Shown here in pieces: positions 36,535 to 49,314 of a stretch of DNA of 64,000 nt (positions are counted from its first letter, which is position 1; each line of letters begins with the position of its first letter). A program made the translations under genes and the position numbers. This DNA comes from Osmia lignaria lignaria (lineage: Eukaryota > Arthropoda > Insecta > Hymenoptera > Megachilidae). The notes below the pieces were generated by a model. The model worked only from the letters and a program-made list of their open reading frames with translations, did no database searches and was not told the origin of the DNA. Where the stretch lies: assembly GCF_051020975.1 (NCBI RefSeq), contig NC_135045.1, positions 1,428,501 through 1,492,500 on the forward strand, read 5' to 3'.

Positions 36535-38081
36535 TTTTTTGAGTATCAAACAGTCTGTGCGATTGTTTGTATTTTGTTGGGACTCCTTTTTGATATTTTC
36601 TGGAGAATCATTGTAACATAGGAAGATGTACTTTTTCTTATCGTTAGTATTCTTGTGAATCTGGTTGTTTATATTATGAATAACGAGAGCCTCTTTCTTT
36701 TTAGTATTACAATCACCATCACAGTCCAATACAACTGGTAAAACTATAAGAATAGCAGCACAGTCCTTGGTAAGACCTCACCTCAGGAATATTGCGCCTG
36801 CACCTATACAGCAGCAACAGCAACAACAGCAACAGCAACGACAACCAAAGACACTTGTGTTAAAAACAATACCCCTTAAAGTAAAACAAGTTGCCCCTAC
36901 AACCATTAAAATGCCACCTAGACAAACCACTCAAGGATTACCTCATAACATTGTACACCAACAGCCTACAGAGGTATAGATCAATTTAATGAAAGTAAAA
37001 GATATAAAATCGCACATACATTCAATTAATCATAATTTTCTATTTCAGGTTTGTTTAAGATGGAACAGTTATCATAGCAACATGCAAAACAGTTTCCCAT
37101 CTTTGTTAGACTCTGAGCAATTCGTTGATGTTACCTTGGCCTGTGAAGGCCGTTGGTTAAAATGTCACAAGATGATACTATCGTCGTGCAGCGATTATCT
37201 AGCGGATTTATTACGCGAAAACCCCTGTCAGCATCCGATTATTTTAATGAAAGATCTGAAATTCTGGGAGGTTGAAGCACTAGTCAAATTTATGTATCGC
37301 GGTGAAGTTAACGTTGCCCATGATAAACTGCCACAACTATTGAATGCAGCTGAAGCATTACAAGTAAAAGGATTAGCTGGACCAAATCCTTCATCTCAGG
37401 TGAAAAACCACTGTTCTATCCCTTCCAAAAAATAATGATACACTTGTCTGATGAAATGAATCGTTACAGAATCCAAAGCCACCGTTACTTATACCGCAAT
37501 CAAAGCCAGTATCTCAACCAGTTCCTCGAGCCTCATCAGAGACCAAAGAGAAAGCTTCTACTTCTGGCGTTACTACGCCTTCTAGTCCGAAACGTGCACA
37601 AAAGCGACAACATACAGAACCCACCGAACCAAAACCATTTACCAAGATACGCTTACAACGACCCGTAACACCTACGTCGCCGGGTGTTACAGTGAAGATG
37701 GAACCGCTGGATATACCTTTAAGCCCAACCGAGATATTCCCCGAGACTACCGAAGACTGTTCGACACCGTCGAATTTCGACAAACTAATGAGTTTACACG
37801 AAGAAGATGATCCGGGTGGCAACGAGGTGATCGATGGCGAAAGGGAAATTAATTTCTGCGAGATACCCGAACCACCGGATATAAACGACAGCGAGGACCA
37901 AATGGAATTTGTACCTACAGACTTTTTAGACCAGGAACAAGACATAGTCGAAGAAACGGAAACGGCATCCAATAAGGATAACAAAGAGGAATCTAGAGAT
38001 TATAGTTCTGTCGAGCTTGAAGACGGTGAAAGAAGCGAAAATGAAAAGGAACCATGTTCAAAAGAGAAAAAACCTGTTTAG
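35793..38081 (+). CDS. BED finger and BTB/POZ domain protein
   Basis: Exons are about 35793-36303, 36705-36973, 37049-37399 and 37470-38081 (stop TAG at 38079-38081). The first exon holds a BED-type finger (PSAVWAHFDL, then CRICGAVVV and NLHRHLRVHH supplying the Cys and His ligands). Exon two is a basic, Gln-rich linker with a polyQ run from CAG/CAA codons. Exon three is a complete BTB/POZ domain of the insect tramtrack/bab type (VCLRWNSYHSNMQNSF, FVDVTLACEG, VKFMYRGEVNV). Exon four is a Pro/Ser-rich then strongly acidic tail without fingers. Such proteins are nuclear transcription or chromatin factors that dimerise through BTB. The start is uncertain: the first in-frame ATG is at 35976 (519 residues), but the frame is open and protein-like back to 35793, so an upstream coding exon may exist. 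Confidence 0.8.
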
Positions 38082-40716
38082 TAAGATGATCTATAATATT
38101 CAGTGCTTCAATTATTGTTTATGAGAAAGAATTTAACGAGATTTACGTTTCGAGCTTTTAGTTTTTTGAAAGGTTCTTAGGGTTAATTATTATTGCTATA
38201 AAAGTACCTTACAAATTCTTCGCCTGAGATTCATTTTATCGATTCACTTTTAAACACATATACATATATTATTTTTGTGATATTGTTTTACGTAATCTAT
38301 CATTGCAACAAGCTTTTAAGCTTCGTTTCCGATTGAACAAATATATGTATCAAAACTCAGTCGTTCGTTCTTAGAGAAATATGAAAGGATATTTCATTAA
38401 TGTTGTAAATAGAAGAATATATGCGGTTGAAGAAGTAAAACTATTTTTACCACTTGCTATATGAATTGTAGCAGCTATACATATATACGTGTATATCTTT
38501 CAAGCGTTTTCTGCGAGTTCATTGTTCAAAATTCATATTTCTATACAATCGATTACGCTGGAAAGTACGATTTAAACGATAATGATTGATTAATTGTACA
38601 TATTTATAAAAGTATGTATAACCAGTTTTATTGTGTGACACTTAGGAACCGAGTATTGTACATGACCTTTAATGTCTTTAAGTGTAATCATAATTTATTT
38701 GCGTAAAAGTTAATCCATACTTTTATATTTCCATAAAATTGTAATTCGTATACCAATATCGGTGGTCGATTAGACGTTAATTAATCGATTCTTAAATTGT
38801 TTCTAAGAAAGTAAACTTTCTGTATTTTAATCTGATATGTACAAACACAATGAAAGTTTTAGTTGCACCTGTTGACATCATTTAATAAGTTTTACAATCT
38901 TTTCATAATTTTTATCGAATCGAAATATTTAATTTTGTTACTGAATCAATGAAAAATCGATGCATTTATAAGGTGTGATAAAAATTCCTTTTCATTAGAT
39001 AAGATTGTAAGATGGATTCATTGGAGTGTAGATTGATAATTCTTTGTTATCATATTTTCTGTTGCGTTATAACACCTGTTTTAGGTTCCTAGATTATCAT
39101 TATTATTTTAAATTAATTTGGAATTAATTAATTATATATGTTTCAAATTATGCTTAAATGTAAGCGTTCTAAGTATATGATACGTATTAAATCGAAAATA
39201 GTTGCAAAATTACGTTTATTGTAAAAAATTCATATATAACCGGAAAGTATATGTACATTATAACATGTGAAATTATGTCTTATAAATAAATTGCTATAGC
39301 AGTATATAGCAAATAAAACTGTGTTCTTACAATTTCCCTAAAAATGATATTAGAATTAGCAGTTTAAAAGAATATAAAATTTAGATTGTTATGTTGATTT
39401 TATCTCATTAAAAGATACCGTATTTTCAGTAATTACTTGACCAAAGTTTTGGCATAATTATAAATTAGTATTATAATAATATTCATTTAATAATTGCAAT
39501 TAAAATAGATTTGTATAATTCTAAAAACCTGACAACAATGAATGAATAAATAATCGTTTATTTATTTAAATCGATTCTAAATATTTAAATTAAAATTTAT
39601 ATGTCATACCTATAGAAATTGAAGGGTAACCATGGTCGATATTGGCATTCAACAAATCGAATTCTTTGTACTTATAATAATATAATATATATATATATGA
39701 AAATTTAGTTAGAAAAAAATATATTCACTGTTCGTTAGAAGTAGAGACTATTATTTTATTCAGTGTGAGGATATTTATTTTTAAATTCGTTCCATAATTA
39801 AATTCTTATTGTTGAAATTGCTGATTTGATCCCAAAGTGGGTCGCACAATATGATGGCGCCACATGATCTCTACCCCTCCCCTTGCCGAACTGTCAAATC
39901 GAGGAACGTTGTTTGTATACGAAATTTTTATCAGTTTTAAGCTTCAAGTATAATCCAGGGATTTTGAAAAAAGCAAATAAGATCAGGTTCGTATTCTCTG
40001 CATTTTTACAATGGATTATATTAACGGATTTTTCACGAAATCCTTTCGTCTTCAGAGACGGACGTAGATGTTAAAGCTTGAGGTGACCGGCGCTGCTACC
40101 ACCTTTCTATCAATTTCTTCCTGTCCTTTTGCGTTTTTCACAATTACCCTTTTCATTTATTTTTTACATTTCGACACGCTAGAAAATAATGCCCTTCATT
40201 TCTTATAAAGCATTAAGGCTTCGACGAAGGTTCTTTGTTAAATCCAAGTTCGTCGTAGATTCTATGTTATCGGTTTTGCCTTATTTTTCTTAACCTAGGT
40301 AGGATGCTAATCGTTCAACTGTGATTAACTTACAAAATCGAAGTTTTTGAAATAAAATTCGAACGTTTACATCATTTATTAACTCTCAATGCCGATATGA
40401 TTAAAATTTACAACGTAATTAATCGAACGGATGTGACAAGTTCGTACGCGAACATTGTAATTCATAAATTGTAATTTATTCTCCAGGGAGAAGGAAATAG
40501 CTATATATATTAAACCATTTGCTGGAAAATTAGTTTAACTATAAAACGAAAGTTTTATTAAACAATAATAATTTAAGTAATTTTGTAGAAGATATTTAAT
40601 AATTAATTGTCTTAAAAATATTGTAATTCAATGAGACAATGAGAAAATACTAAATTAATTATGTATTAACAGTGAATGCCTTTTTAAAGACTAAATTGAT
40701 ACATAATTATTTTAGG
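38082..40716 (+). other. 3' UTR of the BTB gene, then intergenic and CUEDC2 leader
   Basis: AT-rich, no coding frame. Probable polyadenylation signals lie at 39285-39290 and 39312-39317, implying a 3' UTR of about 1.2 kb. A promoter for CUEDC2 probably lies around 39850-40100 (GATGGCGCC near 39852). A normal TTATTTTAG acceptor at 40715 sits one base ahead of the CUEDC2 start codon, so its leader is spliced. Confidence 0.5.
39285..39317 (+). terminator. Polyadenylation signals of the BTB gene
   Basis: Two AATAAA hexamers (39285-39290 and 39312-39317) about 1.2 kb after the stop codon. Other, weaker candidates upstream cannot be excluded. Confidence 0.4.
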
Positions 40717-41819
40717 ATGAATCGTACAATGGATGAAAAGGAAGAATTAGTGAAGAAGTCTTTGTTTAGTTTTGTGAGAAAGGAAGTACCCACTGCCCAG
40801 TTAAGGTACAAACATTAAAGAATAGATAACCATAGAAAACATCTCTTGCCTATTATGGATCTATAAATACATTGTCTATGTAATTTATGAAGTTATTTTT
40901 TTCAGTTTAATAGACGACATTGTTTTAAGCTATGTGGTGAGTATGGTAGAAGAAAGCGCGTTGGAGGAAGATTTAGATGTTGATGGATTATGCGAAATGG
41001 TATCTGCTTGTCTTCCTGAATTTTCTACCATTGAAAAAGAAGCAGTATCCAAATGGTTGTTGGATATTGAAAGTAAATTACGGCAAGAGAGTAAGGAGAA
41101 TGAGAATTGCCAACCTCATGATCCTTTAAGTCATATTAGCTTAACTGCTTTATTACCTCCTGGTACACAAAGAATGAGAGTTCATCATCTCTCAGAAACA
41201 AGCGATGCTGGAAGTGATTCAAGCGGAGAATATTTTTCTGAAGTAAGCTGCCTATATTTTTTAATAATCGCTTATTTACTCAAGTATAACAATTTATCCT
41301 TCACAGCAGGAATCTTCCTGGCATCAAGTAGCACTTTTGCAAGAAATGTTTCCAGCTGCGAGTCTAGCGGAAGCTAGACATTGTTTGGCAGTTGCAAGTG
41401 GTGACATAGCAAAGGCAGCACAGCTTGCATTGCATCGGCAAGAGGCAGGACAAAGTATTGTCAGTAATCTTACATTTTTAACAGTAAGTATTTCGATCAT
41501 CTATTCTTGATTCTATTTCCTTTCAACTACCGTTGATTAAAACATTATATTGTGACAGCCAAACGGCCGTAACAAGGCCAGAGTGAATGACGAAGAACTG
41601 AAATCGCGTATCATTGCACGGTATAGTTACGTTGATAGGGATGACGATTCACGAGAGCATCGTCCAGTAGCTCCGAAAACGGAACCAAAAAAGTTAGTGC
41701 GCTATCTTGATAACAAGATCGTGAGCGTGAAAGGTGAACGGTATACTGAAGTCAGAAGGGGCGGTGAAGAGGAAGATGGCAACGAAGGTGGCAGGAAAAA
41801 AGGTCATTCCCGACCGTAA
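40717..41819 (+). CDS. CUEDC2: CUE domain-containing protein 2
   Basis: Exons are 40717-40805, 40906-41242, 41307-41483 and 41559-41819, totalling 864 nt and 287 residues, the same length as the human protein. The N-terminus has the family pattern of a helical block (VKKSLFSFVRKEVP, DDIVLSYVVSMVEE). The CUE ubiquitin-binding domain spans about residues 147-188 (LLQEMFPAASLAEARHCLAV). The C-terminus carries the family signature DELKSRIIARYSYVD-like, HRPVAPK, KKLVRYLDN and VKGERYTEVR. In vertebrates the protein binds ubiquitin and modulates receptor turnover, NF-kB signalling and the anaphase checkpoint; the role in insects is little known. Exon three begins at a tandem acceptor CAGCAG, so loss of one Gln by alternative splicing is possible. 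Confidence 0.95.
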
Positions 41820-44800
41820 CCAGTCCCTTTGCCTCCACCCCCCGATCCACCCCCTTGGAGGCATCTGATTTCAAATTAAGGCTTTCACTTAGATTCTCTT
41901 ATCTTGCTTATAGAGGAATATGGACAGGGTGTTGAATTTCTACGTGCACAACACTATCTATTTTGTTCCTTTTTTCTTTTTTTGTTTTTTAAAGATACAT
42001 TCGTCTTGTTCAGTCACTTTTATCGATTTAAGAAGTCCTCTTCGTTTTTCTTTTTTCGATGCGTGATATTATTTTTATGTGATTATATGACACAAGAGAT
42101 CTGTAGCATTTTAAACCGTATATATAGCGTATCGTTTACTGCTGAACATTTTTGTTTAACGGTACGTTGCGAATTTTAACCGTTATCATTACACTGCAGT
42201 ATAAGTACCTGTTATAATATTTAATTTACGATTTAATGATTTTTTTGTTCTCTTTTATCGAATGTATAGTCGTCACAAGAGTATTTGTTTTGTGGACAGT
42301 TGTTAGGTCAGTGCTTTTATAACAGCAATACCATAAATGATCAATCGCAAAAAATTATTTATTTTAAAGTAGTTTCTACAAGATTTACAGTATTTTATTA
42401 TTTTTTAATGTTTGAAAAATAGAATCATTGGTGAATTTTGTAAATCCAGCATTTTGTACGGTATACAAGGTGGCTACTATAGACTCGATTTTAGAATCAG
42501 ATTCTCGAGGTCATCGTGATCCAGTTTCTCGCGTTAGTTACTGATAAAAGCTACTGAGTGTAAGTCGTATCCAAGGATATAAGTATCCCGTAATCAAAAG
42601 TCAAAAAGTACACTGATTAGTTAATTAGTTGATTGATTAAAAAATCAAGAGGGTATTTTAGATGGGATTAAGACGGTACCATATCCGTGTTAAGAGCGTG
42701 TGAGGGTTCTATTATTTTTTAGGAAAGTAGATATTAACTTTTATTTGATTTTAAATACGACTTACTCTCGAAAGTTTCTATCAATAAGTCGATTTAACTG
42801 AACATTTATTACTATTATTTTATATAATTATTATATAAAAGTTTTTTTTTAAACATTTTTATTAGTTAACGATAATTTTAATTTGCATTTTTTCATACGT
42901 GTATACTCTTTCACTATCAAAATAATATGCACTTTTTATTTATTAAGCATACCGCGTGTGTCATTATGTTTTCAGTGAGTACCGAATGATTGTTACATTA
43001 CTGGTATTATTAAGTTCATGACATGTGCTGATATTTCTTTGAATAGGATAGAACTGTATATTTTATAACGTTATATATAAATAAGAACACTCGGTTGATC
43101 TTCTTTTCGAAATGTCGTCAGAACTAAGTGAAGCACTCACTTTTTCTCTTACTATGTATGTAATGAAATTACATTTAAGAACGATAAAAGTAATACGTGA
43201 TATGATATCTCTGCAAGAGGACCTTGCGAAAAAAAAACACTAAAATAAAATGAAATATAACAAAAAATTTTAGGAATTTTTATGTGCATATTTATTTGAT
43301 CAAATAAAAAAATATAACTATCCTAAGCATGCATAGTAAGAATTACTGTCTATAATATAATCAGAATTCACTAAAAGTTCAATACAATATTGATTGTAAA
43401 AAAGAGGTATCATTACTGTAATTGTAATGAATTGTGTGCATACTGAATCTTTGGGTATTGCAAAAATTATCAAATTGTAGATTTCCAATAATGAATTTTA
43501 GTATACGTACTAGGTAGGTAAAAAAAAAAGAAAAAGAAATATATATATATATATAAAGTATATACATGTATTAGATATCTAAGCGAGATAAAAAAATGCT
43601 TACCGCGCCATATAATTTACCAGTATTACTATTGTTATTGCTATTATTGCAAACTTTAAAGTGTAGACAGATGTAATCATTAAAATTTTTGAATATCTAC
43701 ATAGTGAACGATGTACACTCAATAATATACGCTAGAGTGCGTGTTTTGACAATGACTTGATAGAAACACCAAATTACGATGATTATTGCAATTATGAATT
43801 AATATTGAAAAATTGTAACTAATTGAAAAATATAACTTTTATATTTTATTTGAGCCTATTATTAATATGATTCAGTCATTTGTTTCATTGAATTTTTCGT
43901 GTACTATTATTATTTTATTAAAAATATTTCTTTTTTATTAATGTAACTGTTTACGATTATTAAAATTCATATTTACAGACTTACAGTTGAGCCGATCCTT
44001 GCCATAGATGATTATATAAATCATATTATTTCTAACAATTGTAATAATTGTTAATAACAACATACTGTATTCGTTGTAAACTAAATATATTCTACTGCCG
44101 ATTAATCTCAGACGGAATAAAATTGCTGTATGATTTTTCGAAAACACATGTAATAAAGTAAGATAGCGATATGATAGATATTAAAAAAAAAAAACAGAAA
44201 TGGAGGAAAACATAAAAAAAAATACATAAAAATAGTAGAATAAGCAATCACCATAAAGTGAAGTACTTTAGTTTCTCGCGAAACTTTGTGCATACTCTCT
44301 TTAATGTAACATATGTGTATTTTAATCAGCAATATCGATGACACATATGATGGTTAAGTAATTTCTTATGAATGTTAAATTAAGATTGCATAAAAGTTAG
44401 GATTTATTGATACTATTTACATACATAAGTTTTGTCATAAATAATTACTATTATTTAAAACGTTTAATGGCTTGTTTTGTTGTTAAGCATTATAAACAAT
44501 TACTTTTTTTTTTTGTTTGAAGGTATTTTATTGACGCAAGGATAAAATTTAAAAAAATCTCTTGTATATAGTGTTCCACTTTGGAAAGAATTCGTTTTTG
44601 TATCAATGTACTTAATTTTAAAAGAAACAAATATTTATTTGAATGTTTATTATTACAATGATATCTTATGTAATACTAACTATAAAGTATATAATTAGAG
44701 TATTGCATCCCGTGGTGATATTAACTTCGGGGCCTTAAAAAGTGATTAAAAAATATTAACGATTTTATCTTACTTTGTCAAATTCGTTAAAAATCTACTT

Positions 44801-46281
44801 TTCTACTGACATTAATGTAATGTAAAAATTAGAAACGTATGGTCCTTTGTTTTAAAGGATATTTTTATTATTGTTTATTCACCCGAAAGATTAAAATATC
44901 TTCCATGTTTCATAAAATACTTTCAATGAAAAATCACGATATAAAGTAACTGCTTATAAATGATTATTAATTTTAATTATTTCCAACATTGTAAGCATTT
45001 ACATGTAGACTTAAACAAATTTTTTTTTTTTCATTACGATCATTACTACTTATTCAATTTCAATGGAATACCATCGAATAGATATTAAATATACCATAAT
45101 CAACAGTTAATAATAATATGAACACAATGTACGAATACTATTTTTCATGTAAAATTTGTAACATTCAATTACTTTCAATCAATCGTTATCAATTTGCTGT
45201 CATATTTTTATGTAAGTATTAAAATTCGTAGAAATCCTCTTAGGACATTAATACTAGTTTAGAATTACGTTTAAAACAAAACCTTGATGTATATGCGATA
45301 TCAAAGTCTCTGCACAAAGGGGGTGGAAATCTTTTGAAATGTAAAATCTATTATACTTATCGTCATTGTAATTTGTGCATGTTTTGTTGTTACGACTAAT
45401 TTAATTTTTTTTTAATCGATCAAGCAATATACCTTTGCTATTCAATATATATATGTATGTATGTATAATTACGACATATTATTAACGATTGCTCATTAAG
45501 ATTCAACTTAGAAACAGGTGTCCCGATTTATATTTTTCCTCCTTCATTACTGAAGATTCTAAAATAAATATATGAAATAGGTATGAAGAAAAATAGATTC
45601 ACCTTGTTCGAAGAATCGTTGATTTCGTGTTCCTGGGATCCCCGGGTTGCGTAACGAGGTGTATATTCGGTTAAACATTGTCAGATATTTTTCACCTGAT
45701 GCGGCACATGATATTTTTATTCGTAAAACGAATTACAATGCCATTAAAATGCTATTAAATAAATAAAAATCGTTCATGTAATATTACAGTACATGTTTCT
45801 CGGAGAGAATGAAATCAAGGTACATACGTGTTTCATTTGTGTGCACTAAATAGATGATTGCTGTTGGCTAGCGTGTTACGTTCCTGCGATAACTGTCTGC
45901 GAAAAATCTTAATTGATCTTTTTACCAAGAAGCATTGCTTCGATGTATTCGTGGCGACCAGTTAAAAAACTCTATACGTATAAATATATATATATATAAA
46001 AGAAAAAAGAGTTATCCTTTGATGTTACATTCAAAAATATGTGCTTTTATATTTCTTGACACGAATGAGTAAATACCCGGTGTTAATTTTATTTCTACGC
46101 TTGTCGAATTCAACTATCGTCCTCCGAGAATGAAATAATCACACTGAATACGTGGGCCACGAGGTATGAGAACAAGGACGACGCGATGTACGAATGATCG
46201 TTGGAAGAATGAACAATGAAAAAAAGATGTTTGTGATGTCTGAAGACACAAAGAGAAACGTTCTTCCGGAGGAACCGATTC
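41820..46281. other. AT-rich intergenic stretch with two convergent 3' UTRs
   Basis: No coding frame, RNA gene or recognisable repeat apart from short TA microsatellites (about 43537-43554) and A/T homopolymers. It must include the 3' UTR of CUEDC2 (+) on the left and that of Iswi (-) on the right, whose signal is listed separately. Confidence 0.6.
46088..46093 (-). terminator. Candidate polyadenylation signal of Iswi
   Basis: AATAAA on the minus strand, about 190 bases past the stop codon. Further copies occur downstream, so longer 3' UTRs are possible. Confidence 0.4.
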
Positions 46282-49200
46282 TTATTTCTTCTTTTTCCTT
46301 GGCTTATCTTGCGGCGCAGGCAGGTTCTCTTGTTTCCGTTTGGACGCGGGTTTAGCGCCGATACTTCCACCCTTCTTTCTCCTCTCCTGCCTCTCCCGTT
46401 CCTCTAGCTCCTGATTCTCCCGTTCGATCAGGGTGATCAGGGTGTTGCACCGTCGTTGCAATTCCAGGGCCGTGCGCGACTTGACGAACCAGTCGAAACG
46501 GAATTGGGGCGCCGATCTGACCGTGGCACGGAGTTCCTCGTAGACGTTCTCCTTGTCGAAACCGAGCTTGTGCAGCATGCATACAAGGAAGCGATCCTCC
46601 TCCTCGGTATAATTCTTACCCTTGTTGGTACCGTACGCTATCCTTAGTTGATGGAACGGGGCACGGTATCTGGCCATCTTAGCATCCAGTGCTTTCTTTA
46701 TACCGGCCCGTCTTTGTATCTTCGCCTCGCCCCGTTCGATTTGGGCCATCACCCTGTCGATGTCTTGAAGCTCGTGGCAACGCTCCCAGAATACGGCCGA
46801 GTATTCCATCACTTCCTCTGGTGTCTTTCCTTCTACTTCCTTCGCGATATTTTCGATATCGTCTCGGCCATATTTCTCGTTCGCCTTGATAAACTGATTG
46901 AAGTCCCTCTTCGTCCAATTCGTGAAACCTTGAGTGAGCAGCTTCTCCTTTTCCGCGACTTCTTCGTCGGTCAACGGTTGAGCCTCGTCTATTTTGCGTT
47001 GCTCTTCTTTCTGAATTCTAGCCGCGTCGGAACCAAGCTCAGGGTTCTTTGGGACCTTGTATCCTACAGTCTGACGGAAGTAGTAGATCTCTTGGTCGAG
47101 CAACTCGAATAGTCGTGGCGGGAAGAACTGGAAGTCTTGGACGATAGGTTGTTTCGGAGGCCTGGGTGCTTTCGGAGCTTTTGGTTCTGATACTCTGAGA
47201 GCTTCCCGGAAGTAAGCATCGACAGCGTAATTGGCCTTGCGTTCACGTTTGGGAGGTTCTATCCAGTTACCTAGCCCGAGGATCTTCTGTTTTTCACGGT
47301 AGTCCTCCCCCTCGAATTGGTACACGGAATCAGTCGGGGCGTCTACCGTGAAGTTACGCAGGGAGGATTCACCTAAGCTTTCTAGCTTCTGTTTCATCTC
47401 CTCCGTTTTTGCTTCACCTTTCTGTAGAATAGTGTCAATATCTTCGTCAGTGATCGCACTGTCCTTCGATGCAAATACTTCGTTCGCACCGTGCCTGATC
47501 ATGTTCAACATTTCATCTTTGTTTAACGCGGTTTGCTTTGCGTCGACTAATCGGCCTTGTTGAATAACTAGTTTATCTAAACGCAATTTAACCTCCGCCC
47601 GTTCTACGATCTTCTCCTCTACAGTGTTCTCCGTGATAAACCTGAACACCCGTACTTGCTTTTGTTGTCCTATACGATGGGCACGGTCCATCGCCTGCAA
47701 ATCCATCTGCGGATTCCAATCAGAGTCATAAATAATAACTACATCGGCTGTTGCTAAGTTAATACCTAAACCACCCGCACGGGTAGACAGCATAAAAATA
47801 AACTTCTCGCTTTCTGGTGCATTGTATTCGTTGATCTGACGCTGCCTATCTTCGTGTGCCGTATTACCGTCCAAACGGCAATACTGAAAACATCTCCAAT
47901 GGCAGTAGTCTTCTAATATATCTAACATTCTGGTCATTTGGCTAAATATAAGAACCCGTGATTCTTGTTGCTGTAACTTTGGCAACAATTTGTCTAGGAT
48001 TACCATTTTGCCGCAATTGTATACAAGATGTTCGTCCGTCGTGTAAGGTGGACCGGGTTCTGCACCGTCGAATAAATACGGATGGTTACAACACTTGCGT
48101 AACTGCATCAAAATGTTCTGAAGTCGCATCTTTTCAATTTTACCAGCACCATTTACTATATCTATGTCTTTCATTAGTACCTTCGTGTACCATTCCCTTT
48201 GCATTTTACTAAGACCAATGTACACCTTGATTTCTTTCTTCGGTTTAAGACCCTTTTCTACTTCGGATTTCAGGCGTCTCAAAAGGAACGGCCTAAGTAC
48301 AGCGTGTAATCGTTCGACTAACGAGTTATCACCTAAGAAACTGTTAGTATTGAACCAAGAGTCAAAATCATCTGAACTATTAAATACATCTGGCAATAGA
48401 AAATTGAGCAAAGACCAAAGTTCGTGTAAATTATTCTGTAAAGGTGTTCCTGTTAATAGAAGACGATTGGCTGTTTTGAATTCCCTCAGTATCTCTGATA
48501 ATTTTGATTTTTCATTTTTTATCCTATGGGCCTCGTCGATTACCATGTATCTCCAATTGAATTTCTTGAATACAGATTTCTCCTTGATAACCATTTCATA
48601 AGATGTTACGCAAACATCCCATTCGCCTGGCATCATAACATCTCTGATGAAAGTGTTTCTAGTCTCTGCATCTCCTATGAGGCAAACTGCTCTCAGGGTG
48701 GGACACCATTTTTTGAATTCATTCATCCAATTAGCCAATGTTGATTTTGGTACAATGACTATGTGCGGACCAGGAATGTTTCTGAAGTGTTTCATATATC
48801 CCAACAGCGAAATAGTTTGTAGGGTCTTACCAAGACCCATCTCGTCCGCCAAGATACCATTGATACCGTTTTCGTACAAGGATATCATCCAATTTAAACC
48901 ACGTATTTGATAATCTCTCAACTCACCGGACTTGATGTAGTGTGGCGAGGATTCGAAACGCGTAGTCGGCGCTACGCTGGCATTGCTCTCGGCCAATAAT
49001 TCCTCATCTTCCTCTTGTTCTGTCTTACGATGCCTGTGATCACCGGAATCAGTTTTTATCTGGGGCTCTTGCGGTTGTTTTCTAGGCCTGCCAGCTTTGA
49101 TCTTTAAAGGACTTCCGGCTTTGTCCTTCTGATTGTTTGTCATAAAATGAGAGAATATTTCAGTCTGTTTTAGTAAATAATCAAAACGTTTACTTCGATC

Positions 49201-49314
49201 GGTCTCCAGTTTTGTTTCGAAGTCTCCACCACGAGACGACGTGGTTTCCGCCGAGGATCCATTCGAATTGTCTCCAGTATCACCTGTGTCGGCATTTTCG
49301 TCTGGTTTCGACAT
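46282..49314 (-). CDS. Iswi: ISWI chromatin-remodelling ATPase
   Basis: A single uninterrupted frame of 1010 residues from ATG at 49314; the frame continues five codons upstream but without another ATG, and MSKPDE matches the fly start MSK. ISWI is the ATPase of the NURF, ACF and CHRAC complexes that slide and space nucleosomes. The SNF2 motor is complete: DEMGLGKT at about 157-164 (motif I), DEAH at 260-263 (motif II), LLLTGTPLQNNL, and the helicase-C part with MLSTRAGGLGINLATADV and QAMDRAHRIGQ. The NegC/HAND-SANT-SLIDE half follows (NFTVDAPTDSVYQFEGEDYR, NWTKRDFNQFIKANEKYGR, YTEEEDRFLVCMLHKLGF), ending in a Lys-rich tail. Length is close to the fly protein. It is head-to-head with the ropporin-like gene. 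The lack of any intron in 3 kb is unusual for this window, but nothing suggests a dead retrocopy: the frame is intact. Confidence 0.97.
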   Translation of the reverse strand: MSKPDENADTGDTGDNSNGSSAETTSSRGGDFETKLETDRSKRFDYLLKQTEIFSHFMTNNQKDKAGSPLKIKAGRPRKQPQEPQIKTDSGDHRHRKTEQEEDEELLAESNASVAPTTRFESSPHYIKSGELRDYQIRGLNWMISLYENGINGILADEMGLGKTLQTISLLGYMKHFRNIPGPHIVIVPKSTLANWMNEFKKWCPTLRAVCLIGDAETRNTFIRDVMMPGEWDVCVTSYEMVIKEKSVFKKFNWRYMVIDEAHRIKNEKSKLSEILREFKTANRLLLTGTPLQNNLHELWSLLNFLLPDVFNSSDDFDSWFNTNSFLGDNSLVERLHAVLRPFLLRRLKSEVEKGLKPKKEIKVYIGLSKMQREWYTKVLMKDIDIVNGAGKIEKMRLQNILMQLRKCCNHPYLFDGAEPGPPYTTDEHLVYNCGKMVILDKLLPKLQQQESRVLIFSQMTRMLDILEDYCHWRCFQYCRLDGNTAHEDRQRQINEYNAPESEKFIFMLSTRAGGLGINLATADVVIIYDSDWNPQMDLQAMDRAHRIGQQKQVRVFRFITENTVEEKIVERAEVKLRLDKLVIQQGRLVDAKQTALNKDEMLNMIRHGANEVFASKDSAITDEDIDTILQKGEAKTEEMKQKLESLGESSLRNFTVDAPTDSVYQFEGEDYREKQKILGLGNWIEPPKRERKANYAVDAYFREALRVSEPKAPKAPRPPKQPIVQDFQFFPPRLFELLDQEIYYFRQTVGYKVPKNPELGSDAARIQKEEQRKIDEAQPLTDEEVAEKEKLLTQGFTNWTKRDFNQFIKANEKYGRDDIENIAKEVEGKTPEEVMEYSAVFWERCHELQDIDRVMAQIERGEAKIQRRAGIKKALDAKMARYRAPFHQLRIAYGTNKGKNYTEEEDRFLVCMLHKLGFDKENVYEELRATVRSAPQFRFDWFVKSRTALELQRRCNTLITLIERENQELEERERQERRKKGGSIGAKPASKRKQENLPAPQDKPRKKKK

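Noticed and set aside
46648..47112. 154-codon frame on the plus strand
   Set aside because: Exact antisense shadow of the Iswi coding sequence.
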